This document shows positions 54,384 through 58,633 of a stretch of DNA of 58,633 nt, in pieces. A program made the translations under genes and the position numbers. Position 1 is the first letter of the stretch. Every line of letters starts with the position of its first letter. This stretch comes from an uncultured Alphaproteobacteria bacterium (GTDB taxonomy: Bacteria; Pseudomonadota; Alphaproteobacteria; HIMB59; GCA-002718135), in contig CACLAN010000004.1 in NCBI GenBank assembly GCA_902604905.1, forward strand, positions 1 through 58,633. The letters are read 5' to 3'. Under the pieces are notes generated by a model. The model ran no database searches. It worked only from the letters and a program-made list of their open reading frames with translations, and was not told the DNA's origin.

Positions 54384-55773
54384 TCCTAAAACTCTTTTTG
54401 ATAAAATTTGGGAACATCATCTTGTTGATAGACAAGAAGATGGAACTTGTCTTATATATATTGATAGACACCTTGTTCATGAAGTTACAAGCCCTCAAGC
54501 ATTTGAAGGTTTGAGAAATAATAACCGTAAAGTTAGAAGGCCTCAAAGTACTTTTGCTGTAGCTGATCATAATGTCCCAACTTCAGATAGATCTAAAGGT
54601 ATAGAAAATAAAGAAAGTAGAATTCAGGTTGAAACACTAGAAAAAAATTGCAAAGATTTTGATGTTACACTTTTTCCATTATTAGATAGCAGACAAGGTA
54701 TAGTTCATATAGTTGGACCAGAACAAGGTATTACTCAGCCAGGTATGACAATAGTTTGTGGTGATAGTCATACAGCAACACACGGAGCATTTGGCGCCTT
54801 AGCTTTTGGTATCGGCACAAGTGAAGTTGAACATGTATTAGCTACTCAGACCTTGATTCAAAAACCTGCAAAGAATATGCGAATTTCTGTTGAAGGTAAA
54901 TTAAACTTAGGTGTTACAGCAAAAGATATTATTCTTCATATAATAGGAAAAATAGGAACAGCTGGTGGAACTGGTTATGTTATTGAATATGCCGGTAATG
55001 CAATTTCCTCTCTTTCTATGGAAGGAAGAATGACAATCTGTAATATGAGTATTGAAGCAGGTGCTAGAGCAGGCTTAATCGCTCCTGACGAAAAAACTTT
55101 TGAATATATTAAAGGTAGACCGTATGCTCCATCAGGAGATAATTGGTACAAAGCGGTAGAATTTTGGAAATCTCTTCCTTCTGATGAGGGTGCAAAATAT
55201 AATGAAGAAATTTTAATTAATGCTGAAGATATTTCACCACAAATTACTTGGGGCACAAGCCCACAAGACGTTGTCGCTATAAATGGTATAGTACCAAATC
55301 CTCAGGAAGAGAGTAATCCAAATAGAAAAAAGGCTATGGAGCGTTCTCTTGAATATATGGGTTTAGAACCCAAACAAGAAATACAAAAAATTAAAATTGA
55401 TAAAGTATTTATTGGCTCTTGCACTAATGGAAGAATTGAGGATTTAAGAGAAGTTGCCAAAGTTGTAGAGGGCAAAAAAGTTTCTGTAGACTCAATGATC
55501 GTTCCTGGTTCAGGTCTAGTTAAAAAACAAGCTGAAGAAGAAGGTTTAGATAAAATTTTTATTGAAGCAGGATTTGATTGGAGAGAGCCAGGCTACTCCA
55601 TGTGTTTAGCTATGAATCCAGATCAATTAAAACCGCAAGAAAGATGTGCATCAACATCAAATAGAAATTTTGAAGGTAGACAAGGTAGAGAAGGTAGAAC
55701 ACATCTTGTTAGTCCTGCAATAGCTGCTGCTTCTGCAATCAAAGGTTCTTTTGCAACAGCAGAGGATTTATAA
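54370..55773 (+). CDS. leuC: 3-isopropylmalate dehydratase large subunit
   Basis: Aconitase-family enzyme that isomerises 2- to 3-isopropylmalate with a [4Fe-4S] cluster, in complex with LeuD. Marks are [57 protein letters not shown] and the cluster cysteines in [13 protein letters not shown] and [16 protein letters not shown]. Length 467 is typical. Its ATG lies inside the last codons of rplS in another frame, and leuD starts directly after its stop. Confidence 0.95.
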   Translation: MTINNPKTLFDKIWEHHLVDRQEDGTCLIYIDRHLVHEVTSPQAFEGLRNNNRKVRRPQSTFAVADHNVPTSDRSKGIENKESRIQVETLEKNCKDFDVTLFPLLDSRQGIVHIVGPEQGITQPGMTIVCGDSHTATHGAFGALAFGIGTSEVEHVLATQTLIQKPAKNMRISVEGKLNLGVTAKDIILHIIGKIGTAGGTGYVIEYAGNAISSLSMEGRMTICNMSIEAGARAGLIAPDEKTFEYIKGRPYAPSGDNWYKAVEFWKSLPSDEGAKYNEEILINAEDISPQITWGTSPQDVVAINGIVPNPQEESNPNRKKAMERSLEYMGLEPKQEIQKIKIDKVFIGSCTNGRIEDLREVAKVVEGKKVSVDSMIVPGSGLVKKQAEEEGLDKIFIEAGFDWREPGYSMCLAMNPDQLKPQERCASTSNRNFEGRQGREGRTHLVSPAIAAASAIKGSFATAEDL

Positions 55774-56376
55774 ATGGAATCATTTAAAACAATAATTGGT
55801 ATCCCTGCACCATTACCAATGATTAATGTCGATACCGATATGATTATTCCAAAACAATTTTTGAAAACAATAAAGAGATCTGGTTTAGGAAAAAACTTAT
55901 TTCATGAATTAAGATACGATATTCAAGGTAACATAAAGAATGATTTTGTTCTTAACTGGGACCCTTATAAAACTTCAACAATTTTAATTGCTGGGGCAAA
56001 TTTTGGTTGTGGATCAAGTAGAGAGCATGCACCATGGTCACTTTTAGATTTTGGTTTTAAGTCAATAATTGCACCAAGCTTTGCAGATATTTTCTATAAT
56101 AATTGTTTTAAAAATGGAATACTGCCAATTAAGTTAGATCAACAAAAGGTAGATATATTAATGAACGAAGCAGAAAATAAAAATGATGTTTCAGTTGATT
56201 TAGAAAATCAAAAAATCACTTATCAAAATGATAAAACAATAGAATTTGAAATTGATGCATTTCGAAAAAAATGTTTGCTAGAGGGTTTGGATGATATTGG
56301 TTTGACACTCCAAAAAAATAAAAAAATTGATGTTCACGAAGAAAAAATACACAGTATCCAACCTTGGATAGTGTAG
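55774..56376 (+). CDS. leuD: 3-isopropylmalate dehydratase small subunit
   Basis: Swivelling subunit of isopropylmalate isomerase. Marks are NVDTDMIIPKQFLKTIKRSGLG, the substrate loop NFGCGSSREHAPWSLLDFG, and FADIFYNNCFKNGILPI. Length 200 matches E. coli LeuD (201). It begins directly after leuC and precedes leuB by 6 bases; the three form the leucine block of this operon. Confidence 0.95.
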   Translation: MESFKTIIGIPAPLPMINVDTDMIIPKQFLKTIKRSGLGKNLFHELRYDIQGNIKNDFVLNWDPYKTSTILIAGANFGCGSSREHAPWSLLDFGFKSIIAPSFADIFYNNCFKNGILPIKLDQQKVDILMNEAENKNDVSVDLENQKITYQNDKTIEFEIDAFRKKCLLEGLDDIGLTLQKNKKIDVHEEKIHSIQPWIV

Positions 56377-56382
56377 TCAAAA

Positions 56383-57495
56383 ATGAGTAATAAAAAAATT
56401 TTAATTTTACCTGGTGATGGAATTGGTAATGAAGTTATGGCTGAGGTATTAAAAATCATTGATTGGATGGAAAAAACTAAATCTTTATCTTTTGATATTT
56501 CTGAAAGATTAGTTGGGGGTACGGCATACGATCAAGAAGGTAATTCTATAAGTGATGAAACAATGCAAGTAGCTATGGATTGTGATGCAGTATTATTTGG
56601 TGCGGTAGGAGGCGCTAAATGGGATAACGTAGAAAGAGATAAAAGACCTGAAGCAGCCTTATTAAGATTAAGAAAAGACCTTGATCTCTTTGCTAATCTA
56701 AGACCAGCGGTTGTTTTAGATGCTCTTTCAGATTCATCATCTTTAAAATCTGATCTTGTTAAAGGATTAGATATTTTGATAATAAGAGAGTTAACAAGTG
56801 GTGTATATTTTGGACAACCAAGAGGTATATCAAAAATTAGTGAGACTGAAAGTAAGGCAGTTGATACTCAACTGTATACCACATCAGAAGTTAATAGAGT
56901 TTCACGAGTGGCATTTGATTTAGCAAAGTTGCGTAATAATAAAGTTACATCAGTAGAAAAATCAAATGTAATGGAAACAGGTTTATTTTGGAAACAAACC
57001 GTAACAGATTTACATAAAAAGGAATATTCTGATGTTAATTTAGAACACATGCTTGCAGATAATTGTGCAATGCAATTAGTTCGTTATCCAAAACAATTTG
57101 ATGTCATACTTACAGATAACTTATTTGGTGATCTTTTAAGTGATACTGCAGCTATGCTTACAGGATCTTTAGGAATGCTTCCTTCAGCAGCTCTTGGACC
57201 AGTTAAAGAAAATGGAACTAGAGCAGCAATGTATGAGCCTGTTCATGGTAGTGCACCAGATATAGCTGGGCAATCTAAAGCAAATCCTTTAGCAATGATC
57301 ATGAGCTTTGCTATGATGTTGAAATATAGTTTTGATATGCAAGAAGATAGTCAAATGATTGAGAAAGCTGTACAGAATGTATTACTAAAAGGTTTAAGAA
57401 CAGCTGATATAAAAGATGGAGCAGAAAAAATTATCTCAACTCAAGAAATGGGTAATGCTGTTATTGAAGAATTAAAAATTCTATCTGGAAATTAA
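56383..57495 (+). CDS. leuB: 3-isopropylmalate dehydrogenase
   Basis: NAD-dependent oxidative decarboxylase of the leucine pathway. Marks are [90 protein letters not shown] and the NAD-binding [19 protein letters not shown]. Length 370 is typical. It directly precedes asd without a gap. Confidence 0.95.
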   Translation: MSNKKILILPGDGIGNEVMAEVLKIIDWMEKTKSLSFDISERLVGGTAYDQEGNSISDETMQVAMDCDAVLFGAVGGAKWDNVERDKRPEAALLRLRKDLDLFANLRPAVVLDALSDSSSLKSDLVKGLDILIIRELTSGVYFGQPRGISKISETESKAVDTQLYTTSEVNRVSRVAFDLAKLRNNKVTSVEKSNVMETGLFWKQTVTDLHKKEYSDVNLEHMLADNCAMQLVRYPKQFDVILTDNLFGDLLSDTAAMLTGSLGMLPSAALGPVKENGTRAAMYEPVHGSAPDIAGQSKANPLAMIMSFAMMLKYSFDMQEDSQMIEKAVQNVLLKGLRTADIKDGAEKIISTQEMGNAVIEELKILSGN

Positions 57496-58539
57496 ATGAC
57501 TCAAAAATACAACATAGCAGTAGCAGGAGCAACAGGTGCGGTAGGAACAGAAATAGTTCAAATATTAGAGCAAAGGGATTTTCCAATAGACAATTTATAT
57601 TTACTTGCATCATCAAAATCAAAAGGCAAAAAAGTAGAGTTTAACGATAAAGAAATTGTTGTAGAAGACTTATCAGAATTTGATTTTTCAAAAGCTCACC
57701 TTGGTTTATTTTCACCTGGCGGTAAAATTTCTGCAGAATATGCACCAAAAGCAGCTAAAAAAGGATGTATTGTTATAGACAATACCTCTCATTTTCGAAT
57801 GCAACAAAATATTCCTTTAATCGTTCCTGAAGTAAACGCTAATGCACTTGATGAATTTTTTGATGATGAAAACAGAACGAATATTATTTCAAATCCTAAC
57901 TGTTCAACTATACAAATGGTTGTTGCATTAAAACCACTTCATGAAAAAGCAATTATAAACAGAGTTGTTGTATCAACATATCAAGCTGTTTCTGGAGCAG
58001 GTAAAACAGGTATGGATGAATTATTTAATCAGACTCAAAATGTTTATGCAAACCAAGAATTAAAAAAAGAAAAGTTCACAAAACAAATTGCGTTTAATGC
58101 CATTCCACACATTGGGGCTTTTTTGGAAAATGGTAATACTGAAGAAGAGCAAAAAATGATTGATGAAACAAAAAAAATTCTAGACGAGGGAATCAATGTT
58201 TCAGCAACTTGTGTTAGAACAGCTGTATTTATTGGTCATTCAGAAGCTGTAAATATAGAGTTTGACTCACCATTAGATGAAAAAGAAGCTAACGAAATAT
58301 TATCTAACTCTGAAGGTATTTCAGTAATTGATCATCGAAAAGATGAAGGTTATGTAACTCCTGTTGAAATTGCAGGAGAGGATAAAGTTTATATTAGTAG
58401 AATTAGAAATGATCAATCAATAGACAATGGTTTGAATTTATGGGTGGTCTCGGACAATTTGCGCAAAGGAGCAGCGCTTAATGCTGTTCAAATTGCTGAA
58501 TTAGTAATTTCAAAGTATTCAGAAAAAATAACTATTTAG
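57496..58539 (+). CDS. asd: Aspartate-semialdehyde dehydrogenase
   Basis: NADPH-dependent enzyme that reduces aspartyl phosphate, the branch leading to lysine, threonine and methionine. Marks are the nucleotide loop AGATGAVGTEI, the active site SNPNCSTIQMVVAL with its catalytic cysteine, and VVSTYQAVSGAGKTGMDEL. Length 347 is normal for the short Asd type. The ATG follows the leuB stop directly, and the gene ends one base before a tRNA on the opposite strand. Confidence 0.95.
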   Translation: MTQKYNIAVAGATGAVGTEIVQILEQRDFPIDNLYLLASSKSKGKKVEFNDKEIVVEDLSEFDFSKAHLGLFSPGGKISAEYAPKAAKKGCIVIDNTSHFRMQQNIPLIVPEVNANALDEFFDDENRTNIISNPNCSTIQMVVALKPLHEKAIINRVVVSTYQAVSGAGKTGMDELFNQTQNVYANQELKKEKFTKQIAFNAIPHIGAFLENGNTEEEQKMIDETKKILDEGINVSATCVRTAVFIGHSEAVNIEFDSPLDEKEANEILSNSEGISVIDHRKDEGYVTPVEIAGEDKVYISRIRNDQSIDNGLNLWVVSDNLRKGAALNAVQIAELVISKYSEKITI

Positions 58540-58540
58540 A

Positions 58541-58615
58541 TGGCAGTCTCGTAGGGACTCGAACCCCAAATTCATGTTCCGAAGACACGTGTGATATCCA
58601 TTTCACCACGAGACC
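58541..58615 (-). tRNA. tRNA-Arg, anticodon UCG
   Basis: On the minus strand a full cloverleaf folds by eye: acceptor GGTCTCG/CGAGACT (with a G1-U72 wobble), D stem GTGA/TCAC, anticodon stem CGTGT/ACATG with loop CTTCGGA (anticodon TCG at 58582-58580), a four-base variable loop, T loop TTCGAGT and an encoded CCA at the 3' end. A at position 20 in the D loop fits arginine identity. Its 3' end is one base from the asd stop. Confidence 0.92.
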
Positions 58616-58633
58616 TTTTATTTATCTAACATT

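Overview
The window is AT-rich (roughly 30% GC by eye), densely coded and typical of a streamlined free-living alphaproteobacterium. No plasmid, phage, insertion sequence or CRISPR signal was seen. The alphaproteobacterial assignment rests on a GcrA cell-cycle regulator, an ECF sigma/ChrR pair, a mitofilin plus HemY pair next to tsaD, a CarD-fdxA-rpoH block with a SUV3-like helicase, an rsmB-heparinase II/III pair, and the ffh-rpsP-rimM-trmD-rplS-leuCDB-asd run. The base composition and short spacers resemble marine SAR11/HIMB59-type genomes, but the exact clade cannot be settled from sequence reading alone.

Layout. 1-6.6 kb: partial heparinase II/III gene, rsmB, thymidine kinase, acetyl-CoA synthetase, an EVE-domain protein, tsaD. 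6.6-13.9 kb: mitofilin-like and HemY-like membrane proteins, a small glycosyltransferase, two tandem TPR-glycosyltransferase fusions, a BI-1 membrane protein. 13.9-18.5 kb: aldo/keto reductase, fructosamine-kinase-like protein, DUF3429-like protein, L-asparaginase II, ChrR-like anti-sigma and ECF sigma. 18.5-23.2 kb: IalB-like protein, argG, a GT9-like protein, folD, YggT, an orphan amino-acid binding protein. 23.2-28.6 kb: a complete ccmABCDEFGH cytochrome c maturation operon, including a 33-residue ccmD. 28.7-29.2 kb: a lysine-repeat protein with a structured leader. 29.2-40.4 kb: acnA, SUV3-like helicase, TerB-like protein, fdxA, carD, a degenerate phosphoesterase, rpoH, PagL-like deacylase, dusA, carbonic anhydrase, panB. 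40.4-50.5 kb: dxs, M29 aminopeptidase, a 40-residue membrane protein, MFS transporter, gcrA, pgk, ispZ-ftsY-mtaB-dapF. 50.7-58.6 kb: ffh, rpsP, rimM, trmD, rplS, leuC, leuD, leuB, asd and a tRNA-Arg.

How the genes work together. The ccm block builds c-type cytochromes. ffh and ftsY supply the two protein partners of the signal recognition pathway. tsaD and mtaB act successively on tRNA A37. Leucine, lysine/threonine (asd, dapF), arginine and isoprenoid (dxs) synthesis are represented. Stress and cell-cycle control are represented by rpoH, the ECF/ChrR pair, CarD and GcrA.

The most notable observations are: a ChrR homologue that has lost all the zinc ligands of its anti-sigma domain; a phosphoesterase between carD and rpoH that has lost nearly all its metal ligands; a 58-residue protein that is about two-thirds lysine, with a leader able to fold; tandem TPR-glycosyltransferase paralogues; intrinsic terminators that sit directly against the next co-directional gene; matching acidic tails on ribosomal proteins S16 and L19; and a perfect palindrome on the -10 box of an orphan binding-protein gene. 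No multi-gene system that is clearly new was found.
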